64,000 nucleotides of DNA, taken from the NCBI GenBank assembly GCA_937907415.1, contig CALCHY010000282.1, forward strand, positions 1-64,000, in the 5' to 3' direction. The notes beneath the pieces were generated by a model. The model did not search any database. It worked only from the letters and a program-made list of their open reading frames with translations, and was not told where the DNA came from. The stretch is from an uncultured Trueperaceae bacterium. Lineage in GTDB: Bacteria; Deinococcota; Deinococci; Deinococcales; Trueperaceae. The translations under genes and the position numbers were made by a program. Below are positions 26,007-35,400 of this stretch, in pieces (position 1 is the stretch's first letter; each line of letters opens with the position of its first letter).

Positions 26007-28118
26007 ATGGATCTGCTGATCACCCTTGTCCCCTTGGCCGCTATCGTGGCGCTTGTGGCGGCGTTCTTCTTGGCGCGCACCATCATGGCCGCGCCAACGG
26101 GAGACGCGCGCATGGTCGAGATCTCCGACGCCGTGCGCCAAGGTGCTGCCGCTTACATGAACAGGCAGTACAGCACCATCACGGTGGTTGCGGTCATCAT
26201 CGCCGCCGTGTTCGCCGTCGTTGCGCTCACGGCAGGCAACGCTCACGACCGCACCATGTGGTGGTGGACTACGGCAGGCTTCGGGGTCGGCGCGCTATTC
26301 AGCGCCATCAGCGGTTACGTCGGAATGAGCGTTGCAGTGCGCGCCAACGTGCGCGTCGCGCAAGCGGCCCGCAGTGGCCTCTCCGGGGCCTTGCGCATCG
26401 CTTTCAACGGCGGTGCGGTGGCTGGCCTTGCCGTCGCCGGCCTCGCCCTACTCGGTGTTTCCGGCTTCTTCTGGCTCTTCCACGTAGTGCTCGAGCTGCC
26501 TAACCCCGTCGAGCCGCTCGTTGGCTTCGCCTTCGGGGCCTCGCTCATCAGCCTCTTCGCGCGCGTCGGCGGTGGCATCTACACGAAGGCAGCCGACGTC
26601 GGCGCCGACCTCGTGGGCAAGCTCGAGGCTGGCATCCCGGAAGACGACCCTCGCAACCCAGCCGTCATCGCCGACAACGTCGGCGACAACGTCGGCGACT
26701 GCGCGGGCATGGGCGCCGACCTGTTCGAGACCTACGCCGTCACGGCCATCGGCGCCGTCTTCCTCGGTTACCTCTTGCCTGGCACTGGCGTAGTCACGAA
26801 CCTCGTGCTCTACCCCCTCTTGCTCGGCGCCATCGCGATCATCGCGAGCATCATCGGCACGCAGTTCGTGCGCCTGCCGGAGGGCTCGAGCAACATCATG
26901 GGCGCGCTGTACCAGGGCGTGTTCGTCAGCGCGGGCATCAGCGTCGTCGCCTTCGGCGTGCTCACCTACGCCATGTTCAACGGCTTCGACTTCTCCGTTC
27001 TAGGCCGAGAGATGACGTGGCTCTCGCTCTTCTTCGCCAGCCTCGTCGGCATCGTGGTGACCATCGCCATGATGTTCATCACCGAGTACTACACGAGCAC
27101 GCGCTACGCACCCGTCAGGCGCGTCTCCAAGGCGTCAGAGACTGGCAGCGCAACGAACATCATCTCCGGCCTCGCCGTCGGCATGCAGTCGACCGCGTTG
27201 CCCGTCGTGGTCCTGGTGCTCGCCATCTTCATCGCCTACTCCATCGGCGGCCTCTACGGCATCGCGGTGGCGGCCGTCGCCATGCTCTCCGTCACTGGCA
27301 TGGTCGTCGCGATGGACACCTACGGCCCCATCACGGATAACGCGGGTGGCATCGCCGAGATGGCCGACCTGCCGGCGTCCGTGCGCGTCAACACCGACGC
27401 CCTCGACGCCGTCGGCAACACCACCAAGGCCGTCACCAAGGGTTACGCCATCGGCTCAGCCGCACTTGCCGCGCTCGTGCTCTTCGCCGACTTCGCGGAG
27501 CGCCTCAAGCTCGTCGACCCTGTGGCCTTCGGCGACGCCGCCTTCCGCCTCAACGACCCCATCGTCCTAGTCGGCCTGCTCGTCGGCGCCATGCTGCCGT
27601 TCCTCTTCAGCGCCTTCCTCATGGAGTCGGTCGGCAAGGCAGCCGGCGCCGTCATCGAGGAAGTCCGCCGTCAGTTCCGCACGATCAAGGGCATCATGGA
27701 GGGCACGGCCAAGCCCGACTACGGCAAGGCCGTCGACATCGTCACCACGGCTGCGCTGCGCGAGATGGCCGTTCCTGGCATCATGGCCGTGGCTGCGCCG
27801 CTCCTCGTCGGGTTCCTGTTCGGACCGCTCGCCCTCGGCGGCTTGCTCATCGGCGTCATCGCGTCCGGCTTGATGATGGCCCTCATGATGAGCAACGGCG
27901 GCGGCGCGTGGGACAACGCCAAGAAGTACATCGAAGATGGCAACCACGGCGGTAAGGGCTCCGAGGCGCACGCGGCCAGCGTGGTGGGCGACACCGTCGG
28001 TGACCCCTACAAGGACACCGCCGGCCCGTCGATCAACCCGCTCATCAAGGTCATCAACACGGTGGCGTTGATCTTCGCTGGGGTCATCGCACTCTCGGGC
28101 GGCTGGTTGCTCTTCTGA
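26007..28118 (+). CDS. hppA: Membrane-bound H+-translocating pyrophosphatase, K+-independent type
   Basis: The 703-residue integral membrane protein hydrolyses PPi and pumps H+. It shows about 15-16 hydrophobic segments and the conserved catalytic runs [50 protein letters not shown] near residues 195-240, plus [19 protein letters not shown] at the C-terminus. The key selectivity site reads [10 protein letters not shown] with Lys at residue 474. Lys here, rather than Ala, marks the K+-independent H+-PPase class. The ATG at 26007 has GGAGGA just ahead; the frame is open 50 codons upstream without membrane character. It is followed by a strong terminator. It would conserve the energy of biosynthetic PPi. 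Confidence 0.95.
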   Translation: MDLLITLVPLAAIVALVAAFFLARTIMAAPTGDARMVEISDAVRQGAAAYMNRQYSTITVVAVIIAAVFAVVALTAGNAHDRTMWWWTTAGFGVGALFSAISGYVGMSVAVRANVRVAQAARSGLSGALRIAFNGGAVAGLAVAGLALLGVSGFFWLFHVVLELPNPVEPLVGFAFGASLISLFARVGGGIYTKAADVGADLVGKLEAGIPEDDPRNPAVIADNVGDNVGDCAGMGADLFETYAVTAIGAVFLGYLLPGTGVVTNLVLYPLLLGAIAIIASIIGTQFVRLPEGSSNIMGALYQGVFVSAGISVVAFGVLTYAMFNGFDFSVLGREMTWLSLFFASLVGIVVTIAMMFITEYYTSTRYAPVRRVSKASETGSATNIISGLAVGMQSTALPVVVLVLAIFIAYSIGGLYGIAVAAVAMLSVTGMVVAMDTYGPITDNAGGIAEMADLPASVRVNTDALDAVGNTTKAVTKGYAIGSAALAALVLFADFAERLKLVDPVAFGDAAFRLNDPIVLVGLLVGAMLPFLFSAFLMESVGKAAGAVIEEVRRQFRTIKGIMEGTAKPDYGKAVDIVTTAALREMAVPGIMAVAAPLLVGFLFGPLALGGLLIGVIASGLMMALMMSNGGGAWDNAKKYIEDGNHGGKGSEAHAASVVGDTVGDPYKDTAGPSINPLIKVINTVALIFAGVIALSGGWLLF

Positions 28119-28173
28119 ACTAGTAACTAGGGAACCCGGCAGTTGGCTCGGGCCCCAATTCTTAAGCCTACTG

Positions 28174-28209
28174 CTAGGGCCACGCGAACACTAGGACGCG
28201 TGGCCCTAG
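28174..28209 (+). terminator. Rho-independent terminator of hppA
   Basis: CTAGGGCCACGCG (28174-28186) pairs perfectly with 28197-28209 (13 bp, 10-nt loop). TCTTTC follows. It is 55 bp after the hppA stop. Confidence 0.8.
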
Positions 28210-28586
28210 TCTTTCCCGCCATACGGCATTACCCTGAATACGGAAGGAGGTCTACAAGATAGAGATCACAGACCACTTCTTAAAGAGCGACCCTAGCGCC
28301 AATAGAGGCTCGACAGAGTAGCCCGGCCAGAAGAAACCGCAAGACCACGCTGGAGGGCACCGACGGAGCACGAAAAGGTAGCCGGGGTTGCTCGTATTTG
28401 CGTGGCATGCCTTGCGCCCACACGAGTCATAGCATCGCGCGCCCATTGGACTTGAGTCCTTGCCATCCACCGCCGTACCTGCTAAAACACATTATCGAGG
28501 GTTGAAGCCCTCGTCCAGCGCGTTCGGTCGGTCATGGCGCCGCACCGGGCTGCTAAGTGGCCGCCAGCGCGGCCCGGAGGTAGGCA
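28210..28586. other. Unassigned intergenic stretch, less GC-rich, with a lone strong ribosome binding site and hairpins
   Basis: After the hppA terminator, 377 bp carry no convincing gene. ATACGG occurs twice (28221 and 28238, 17 bp apart). A perfect AAGGAGGT (28244-28251) is followed after 7 nt by ATA rather than ATG, GTG or TTG, with 20 codons to a TAG at 28319. GAGCGACC (28285-28292) can pair with GGTTGCTC (28386-28393), with one G-U, enclosing about 90 nt. A 6-bp hairpin CGAGGG/CCCTCG lies at 28496-28513. It could be a decayed small gene, a small RNA, or a leader of the ferredoxin gene. The 72-codon minus-strand frame at 28252-28470 is unlikely to be real. Confidence 0.35.
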
Positions 28587-28823
28587 ATGGCTTACATCAT
28601 CACGGAACCCTGCATAGGCGTTAAAGACGCCTCATGCGTAGACGTCTGCCCCGTCGAGTGCATCTACGAGGCCGACGACCAGTTCTACATCAACCCGGAA
28701 GAGTGCATCGACTGCGGCGCCTGCGTGCCAGCCTGCCCAGTAGACGCCATCTACCCGGAGATGGACGTGCCAGAGGACTGGGTCTCCTACATCGAGAAGA
28801 ACACGCGCCTCTCTGGCCTCTGA
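28587..28823 (+). CDS. fdxA: 7Fe ferredoxin (3Fe-4S plus 4Fe-4S)
   Basis: The 78-residue electron carrier opens MAYIITEPCIG, as FdxA proteins do. Cys9, Cys17 and Cys50 match the 3Fe-4S ligands and Cys21, Cys40, Cys43 and Cys46 the 4Fe-4S ligands; Cys25 would be free. The pattern C-x7-C-x3-CP, then C-x2-C-x2-C-x3-CP, is that of the Azotobacter/Thermus seven-iron type. It is cytoplasmic and low-potential. GGAGG lies 6 nt ahead of the ATG. It is monocistronic, between the unexplained intergenic stretch and its own terminator. Confidence 0.95.
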   Translation: MAYIITEPCIGVKDASCVDVCPVECIYEADDQFYINPEECIDCGACVPACPVDAIYPEMDVPEDWVSYIEKNTRLSGL

Positions 28824-28880
28824 CCGTTCGATGTGCGGCGCGTGAGCAGCCGCGCACACTGAAATTGCCAGTAGGCAACT

Positions 28881-28907
28881 AGCCGCTCCGGCAGTCGCGG
28901 GGCGGCT
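28881..28907 (+). terminator. Terminator of fdxA
   Basis: AGCCGCTCCG (28881-28890) pairs with CGGGGCGGCT (28898-28907), 10 bp with one G-U and a 7-nt loop. TTTC follows. Confidence 0.7.
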
Positions 28908-29006
28908 TTCACATGCCCCACTACGTTGGTCACATGCGCGCTTCATGACTCACAGAAGCGGCGGGCCGATACTCTTGGCGCAAGACCTAGACGAAGGAGG
29001 CACCAG

Positions 29007-29309
29007 ATGAAGAACTCGGCGAAGACGACGCAAACGGGCAAGTCCCCAACGGCGATGCCGGATTGGAACGCCATCAAAGGGCACTGGTCAGACTTCGAAA
29101 GGGAGATCCAAGAGCGCTGGCATGACTTGACGGCGGACGACCTCAAGATGGTGGCTGGCGACCGCGACAAGCTCATCGGGCGCATCGAGGAGCGTTATCA
29201 CATCAACCGCGCAGCGGCGGAGAAGCAGGTTTCCGAGTGGCGCCCGAAGCTTGAGGGCGCCGCCAAGAAGGTGACCGAAAGTTTCAGCCCAGGCAGGCAC
29301 AAAGCCTAA
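29007..29309 (+). CDS. CsbD-like stress-response protein
   Basis: The 100-residue product has a basic Ser/Thr/Lys-rich lead and then a CsbD-like core: WNAIKGHWSDFEREIQERWH, then DLTADDLKMVAGDRDKLIGR, IEERYHINRAAAEKQVSEW. CsbD proteins are small helical stress proteins, abundant under general or osmotic stress, with no known biochemical activity. I use the ATG at 29007 because GAAGGAGG is 7-14 nt ahead; the frame is open 27 codons upstream but runs through the promoter region. It is monocistronic with a strong terminator. Confidence 0.85.
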   Translation: MKNSAKTTQTGKSPTAMPDWNAIKGHWSDFEREIQERWHDLTADDLKMVAGDRDKLIGRIEERYHINRAAAEKQVSEWRPKLEGAAKKVTESFSPGRHKA

Positions 29310-29340
29310 GCACTCCAGACGCACGTCGTCACCACTCAGC

Positions 29341-29372
29341 ACCGGCGCGCCGCATGATAGCGGCGCGCCGGT
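29341..29372. terminator. Strong hairpin terminator between convergent csbD-like and glucan synthase genes
   Basis: ACCGGCGCGCCGC (29341-29353) pairs perfectly with 29360-29372 (13 bp, 6-nt loop ATGATA), followed by TCTTC on the plus strand. It probably serves the csbD-like gene and may also stop transcripts from the glucan synthase gene. Confidence 0.75.
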
Positions 29373-29440
29373 TCTTCGCGCCTAGGCGCGGGGCGCTCAG
29401 CGCCGTGCAGCGCGCGTGCCGCGGAGAGGCCGCGCGCGCC

Positions 29441-32400
29441 TCAGGCAACGTAAACGGCGTCGATCACGTGCTCCTCGCCGTCGTCGACCAACGCAACGTC
29501 GAGGTTCGCGGGCGCCTGCCCCCGTTTCGCCCGCAGCACGTAACGGCTGGCGCCGTAGCGGTAGCGGACTTCGAAGCCGGGCCACGCTTCAGGCACGCGT
29601 GGGCGCAAGCGCAGCATCTGCCCTTCGCGCTCGAACCCAAGCAGCCCTTCTAGGCCGAAGCGGTAGTACCAGGCCGCGGAGCCCGTGTACCAGCTCCACC
29701 CACCGCGCCCTACGTGAGGCTGCAGGCTGTAGACGTCGGCGGTCATGACGTAAGGCTCGACCTTGTAGCGCTCGACGCCAGCGGCGTCGCTAGCGTGCAG
29801 GACGGGGTTGAGGAGCTGGTGCAGCTCGTGAGCTTCGTCTGCGTCGCCTAGGTCTGCGAACGCCCAAGCGCTCCAGATGGCGCCGTGCGTGTACTGCCCG
29901 CCGTTCTCGCGCACGCCAGGCAAGTAACCCTTGATGTAGCCGGGATCCCGCGGAGTGCGGTCGAAGGGCGGCGTGAAGAGGCGGATGAGGCGGTCGTCGC
30001 GCCGCACGCACATGTCGTCTACGGCTCGCATCGCCTGTTGGGCGTGAGCGGCTGGCGCTGCGCCGGACAACACCGACCATGACTGGGCGATGGAGTCTAT
30101 CTGGCACTCGACGTTGAGGTGGCTCCCGAGCGGCGTGCCGTCATCGAAGTACGCGCGCCGGTACCACTTGCCGTCCCACGCATGCTCCTCGCACGCTTGC
30201 GCGTACGCTTCGGCCTTCGCGAGCCAGCGCTCGCGTTCAGCCTGATCGTCAGGGCCGTCTAGCAGGCGCGTGAAGCGCTTGATCACGTCCGTGAGGAACC
30301 AGGCCAGCCATACCGACTCGCCCTGACCGCCGATCCCGACGCGGTTCATGCCGTCGTTCCAGTCACCGGAACCCATCAGCGGCAGGCCGTTGCGCCCGAC
30401 GGTGGCGCCCTTCTCAAGCGCGCGCCTGCAGTGGTCGAGTAGGGTGCCGCTCACGTCGCTCTGTTGGAAGAGGTCGTAGTGGTCCTCCTCCGCCGGCTGC
30501 AACGCGGGGCCACGCAGGTAAGGCACGACCTCGTCGAGCACTGCCCTGTCGCCCGTGCACGTGACGTACCGCTCCGCAACGTAGACGAGCCACAGGAGGT
30601 CGTCGCTGATGCGGGTCCGCACGCCGCGCCCGGCAGGCGGGTGCCACCAGTGCAGCACGTCGCCTTCCTCGAACTGGTGCGCAGCCGCCCGCAGCAGCTG
30701 CTCCCGTGCTAGTTCTGGAGCGGCGTGCAGTACGGCCACGACGTCCTGCAGTTGATCCCTGAAGCCGTAAGCCCCGCCCGGCTGGTAGAACGCGGTGCGC
30801 CCGAAGTAACGGCTGGAGAGCGTCTGGTAGAGCAACCAGCGGTTGTTGAGCAGATCGAAGGCGCGGTCGGGCGTAGTGACTTGCACCATGTCGAGCCGCG
30901 CGTCCCACAGCTCGTCCGCCTCTCGCCTGGCAGCGGCGTAGTGGCTGAGGTTGCGGTACTCGTCCGCCACGTCGAGCGCCCGGTCCCGGTTCTCGGCTTG
31001 CCCGAGCACGAACAGCACCTCCTCCTCGCCACCAGCTGGCAAGTCGAGGTGTAGTTGCAGGACAGCACAGGGGTCGGCGCCAGCCACGGTGGCGCCGCTC
31101 AGGCCGATGCGCTTGAGGGCGTCAGGGGCGGCGGCGGCGCCGAGTGCGCCAAGGAACTCGCGCCGGTCGGTGGTTACCCCGTGAGGGGACTTGTTGCTGG
31201 CGAGGAACGCCACCCTCTCCCCGAAATCGGCCGCGTAGGGGTTGCGCGCCAGGACCGCGCAGCGCTGCGGGTCGTAATCGGGCAGCACGTACATGCTGGT
31301 CGTGCGGCGATCGACTCCCAACACCCACTCCGCGTAGTAGGTGACGGTCACGCGCCGCGGCCGATCGAGCAAGTTCCTCACCCTGAGGTGCGCGAGCTTC
31401 ACTGGGTCGGAGGCCGCGACGGACACCTCGAGCTTCTGTTCGAGGCCGTGGCTCACATGCGCGTACGTCGTGTAGCCAGCGCCGTGCCTAACCTCGAACG
31501 GCACGTCTGCGCCCGCCGGATGCGGCGTGGCGGACCAGACCTCGACGGTCTCCTCGTCGCGGAGGTAGACGACCTCGGCGCTTGGGTCGGAAACGGGATC
31601 GTTGCTCCACGGCGTCAAACGGTTCTCGCCGCTGTTGACCGACCAGGTGGGGCCGAGTCCCGCCTCCGTCGTCAGGCAGCCAAGCGCCGAGTTGGCCATG
31701 ACGTTCGACCACGGAGCAGGCGGCAGCGCTCCTGGCTTCACCCTCATCACGTACTCGCGGCCATCCGCCGAGAAGCCGCCGACGCCGTTGGCGAAAGCGA
31801 GCTTCTCCGGCGCGGTGGCGGCGGGTGCGACCGGCTCCGGTTCGGGGGCGCGCACCGGCGCCGAGCGCGGTAACCCCGGCTGCCACACCTCACGTGTCGC
31901 CATGAGTTGCTCACCCAAGGTACCGCCGCGCCCCTCGAGCAGCACGGTCGCTGCGCTCTCCAGGAGCTTCAGGTCAGCTGGCGCCAACTGGTCTTGCCGT
32001 AGGAGGTAGATGCCGCCGCGCGCGTTCAGCCACTCGTCGCCCCCCGTGCGGCTCAAGTGCCAACGCAGGCGCGCGTGCAGCGCCTGGTCGTATGCGGTGT
32101 CCTTGGCGTTGAGCACCACGAGATCCACTTTCACGGCGCGCCTGCGCCAGTAAGCGTGGGCGTGGAGGAGCTCGACCACCAACGGCAGGTGCTCATGGTC
32201 GTCGAGGCGCACGAGGAGGATGGGGAAGTCACCTGAGATGCCCTGGCCCCACAAAGAAGACTGGCCGAGGGTGTTGGCGGCCAAGGTGGCGGTTGGGGCG
32301 CGGAGCTCGCGATCCGGGTAAACGATCGCGGAGAGGAGGCGCTGGTAGGACTCGACGCGCTCTGGCGTCAGCTCGTACTGCCGCATCTCGAGGCGACTAC

Positions 32401-35400
32401 GCATGCGCGCCAACCCGAACTCGCGCGCCACGATGCCAGGGAGGCGCAGGTGGTCGATGAGGCCGACCAGCGCCTTGCGGCTCTCCGCGAACGCCGTTAT
32501 GAACGTGAACACCGCCTGACCGTTCGGCTGCAGTACGACGGGTTGCGCTAGAGCCATGACGGGGTCGAGGGTGGCGCCGACGCCGCCGGCTAGTGGCCCA
32601 TGCGGGCCGACGGCCGTGGTGACGTCGTTACCGCGTCCTAGGAAGGTGGCGCGGTCGCTCTCGAACTCGCAGGCGCCGCCCTCTTCGGGGCCAAGCAACG
32701 TGTGAGCGGCGAACTGCGCACGGTCGCTCGCCGAGCGCGGCCGGCGGCGGAAGATCAGGGCAGAGCGTTGGGCATCGAAGCGGCTCTCGACGAACAGCTT
32801 GCTGAAGGCGGGGTGACGCGCGTCCGCCTCGGCCGAGCCAAGCACTACCTCCGCGTACGACGTAACGCGCAGCCGCCTCTCGCGCGCGCTGCGGTTGACG
32901 ATGGTGAGGCGCCTCACCTCGGCCTTGTCCTGCCCGATCACGACCTCGAGGTGCGAGTGGATGCCCTCGACGTCGCGCTCGTACTCGACCATGTACGGGT
33001 GGAAAGTGACGCGCTCCGCCTGCGCCGCACCTGGCAAAGGTTGGTGGGTGGCGGACCACACCGCGCCGCCGTCCTCGTCTGCGAGGTACAGCCAGGTCCC
33101 GTCCGCGTCGCGGGTGCCGTCACCGCTCCAGCGCGTCAACGCGACAGCGCCTGCCGCGGACCAACCGCCGCCTCCCGCGCTGAGGAGCACCGTGTAGGAG
33201 CCGTTAGACAGGAGTTGGGTAAGGGGGAGGATGGTCCCAAGGGGCGCGGGCCACGGACGGTCGAGCGCCGCCAGGTCGACGGGTTCGGTTGGTTCCTCCT
33301 CGACGCGCACCTCATCGACGACGGGCACCTCGAGCGGAATGCGTTCCTGCAGGAGCAGCTCGACGGTAGCGACGCGCGGGTCGGCGTGGAAGCGCTCGAC
33401 CATGCTGTCGCCTGTGAGGGCGTTCGCCAACGCCACCAACGCCATGCCCTGGTGGTGCGCCATGTGCGAGCGCACGAGCGCGAAGTCGGCCGCCAACGGC
33501 TTGCGCGAAGGCGTGTAATCCAGGGCCTCGAAGAAGCCGTGCGGGCCAAGGGCGCCGATCCCGACGAGGCGGTCGAGGTTCTCGAGCACGGCGTGCGGGT
33601 GGTAAGGCAGGGCGAGAACGCTGGCGTAAGGCGCGATGACGAGGTCGCCAGAGTACGAGCGGTCGAGCGCGAGGTCAGGGACGCCGAACGCGTAGTACTG
33701 GTAGTTGCCTGCCGCGTCGACGCGCGCGTAACCGGACTCGCTGACGCCCCACGGCACACCGTGGCGCTTGCCGTACGCGATCTGCACGTCGACGGCCGAG
33801 TCGCAACTCTGCTCGAGCAGCGTGCCGCCGTAACGCCGCATCAGCAGGGGCGGCATGAGGTACTCGAACATGGTGCCGCTCCAGGAGAGCAGCGTGGCGC
33901 GGCCGAGGGCGGCGCCGAGCGGGCGATTGAGGTGGACCCAGTGGCTGCCAGGCACGTCGTGCTTGGCGATGGCAACGAGGCTAGCGAGCCGCGATTCCGA
34001 CGCGAGCAAGTCGTAGTAGTTGCTGTCCAACCTGCCAGAGTCGACGTTGTAGCCGATGTGCAGGTGTTGCCTCGCCGAATCGAACAGGAAACTGAAGTCG
34101 GTGCCGTTCACCTGGGCGTCTATCCGCGTGGCCAACTCGCCGAAGGCGCTCATGAGACCGGTCACAGCGCTTGTGCTCGAGGTCAGGCGCGCCAGGAGCG
34201 TGTCGCACCACGCGCGCGCGTCATCATCCGCGCTGGGTAACGCGCCACGCAGCGCCGTGATGGCGCTCGCGCCCTGCGCCGCCCAACCCTCCTGCCCGTC
34301 TAGGGCGGGCTCGGCGGAGAAGGCGAGTCGCACGTCCGCCCAGGCTGCCGCAGCGGGGCTGCCGGGCGTGAGCGCAGCCGCCCACGGCCGCGCCTCACCC
34401 AAAGCCGTAACCCATGGTGCTAGCGACTCGAACTCCTTGAGGGTCACCCGTATGCCGTGATTGACGCGCTCTGACCACAGTCTGGCCGCGGTGAGGTCCT
34501 GCCCGGACAGGTCGCCAGAGTCCATCGCGTCGAGGAGCCCCTTCTCGAGGGCGGGCCAGGCGGCAGTCCTCAGGTAGCTGATGAGGTCAGGCCACCGCTC
34601 CCTCACGGCGCCGTCTGCGATCACGCGTTCGCGCAGCTCGGCCACGGACCCAACGAGTGCCGCGCCAGCCGGCAGGCCCGCGGTGAGGACCTCCTCGAGC
34701 ACGGTCAGGCCGTCTGCTAGCCCGCGGAAGCACGCCGCTAGGTCGAGCGGCTGTTTGAGGAGCGCGAGGCAGCCCTGCCGCAAGGCCATGAGCGAGGCCG
34801 CCAGGTTGCCTGAGTCGACGCTGGACACGTAACGCGGGTGGAGCGGTTCGAGGCTGCGGGTGTCGTACCAGTTGAGGAGGTGGCCGTTGTGGCGCTCGAG
34901 TTGGTCGAGCACGTCGAGCGTCTGGCGCAGGCGGAGAGACAGGTCGACCATGCCAAGGTAGCCGAGGTCGTGCGCCGCTAGGGTGGAGAGGAGCATCAGC
35001 CCGATGTTCGTGGGCGAGGTGCGGTGCGCCGTGACCGGTTTGGGGTCGAGTTGCACGTTGTCTGGCGGCAGCCAGTTGTCCTCTGGCCCGACGAAGCTCT
35101 CGAAGTAGAGCCACGTGCGCCGCGCGAGCCCGTGGAGCTTGCTGCGCTCCTCGGCCGTGAGGGCGCGCGGCGCGGCGCTGCTCGCCACCGACAGCAAGTA
35201 CGCCGTCAGCGGAGCAAGGAACCAGAGGACGAGCACGACGCCGGCCTCCGCTAGGGAGCTGGGCTTGAACCTCGCTAGCAAGACGGTCGTCGCCAGCGTC
35301 AAAGCCAGGGCCCACGCCATGCGCTGGATGTTGCCGAGCAGCGTCGGGGCAGGCGAGCGGTTCGACTGCGCGGCCGTGCGCCACTTCAGCAGGTTGCGGT

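Noticed and set aside
28285..28393. Possible cyclic-di-GMP-I riboswitch, because of a GGTAGCCGGGGTTGC 3' segment
   Set aside because: The 3' part resembles the GEMM end and the outer stem can pair, but the conserved 5' half (CACGCA/GGGCAAACC and GACGCAAAGCC) is missing. I report only a structured stretch.
28252..28470. 72-codon minus-strand reading frame between hppA and fdxA
   Set aside because: It has no ribosome site, odd composition (many Cys, Pro and Trp), no recognisable family, and it ends exactly opposite a strong plus-strand ribosome binding site. I treat the stretch as non-coding or decayed.
32702..34240. 512-codon plus-strand reading frame inside the glucan synthase gene
   Set aside because: It is antisense to a highly conserved domain; long antisense frames are expected in GC-rich genes, and its protein is Arg/Val/Glu-rich without any domain.
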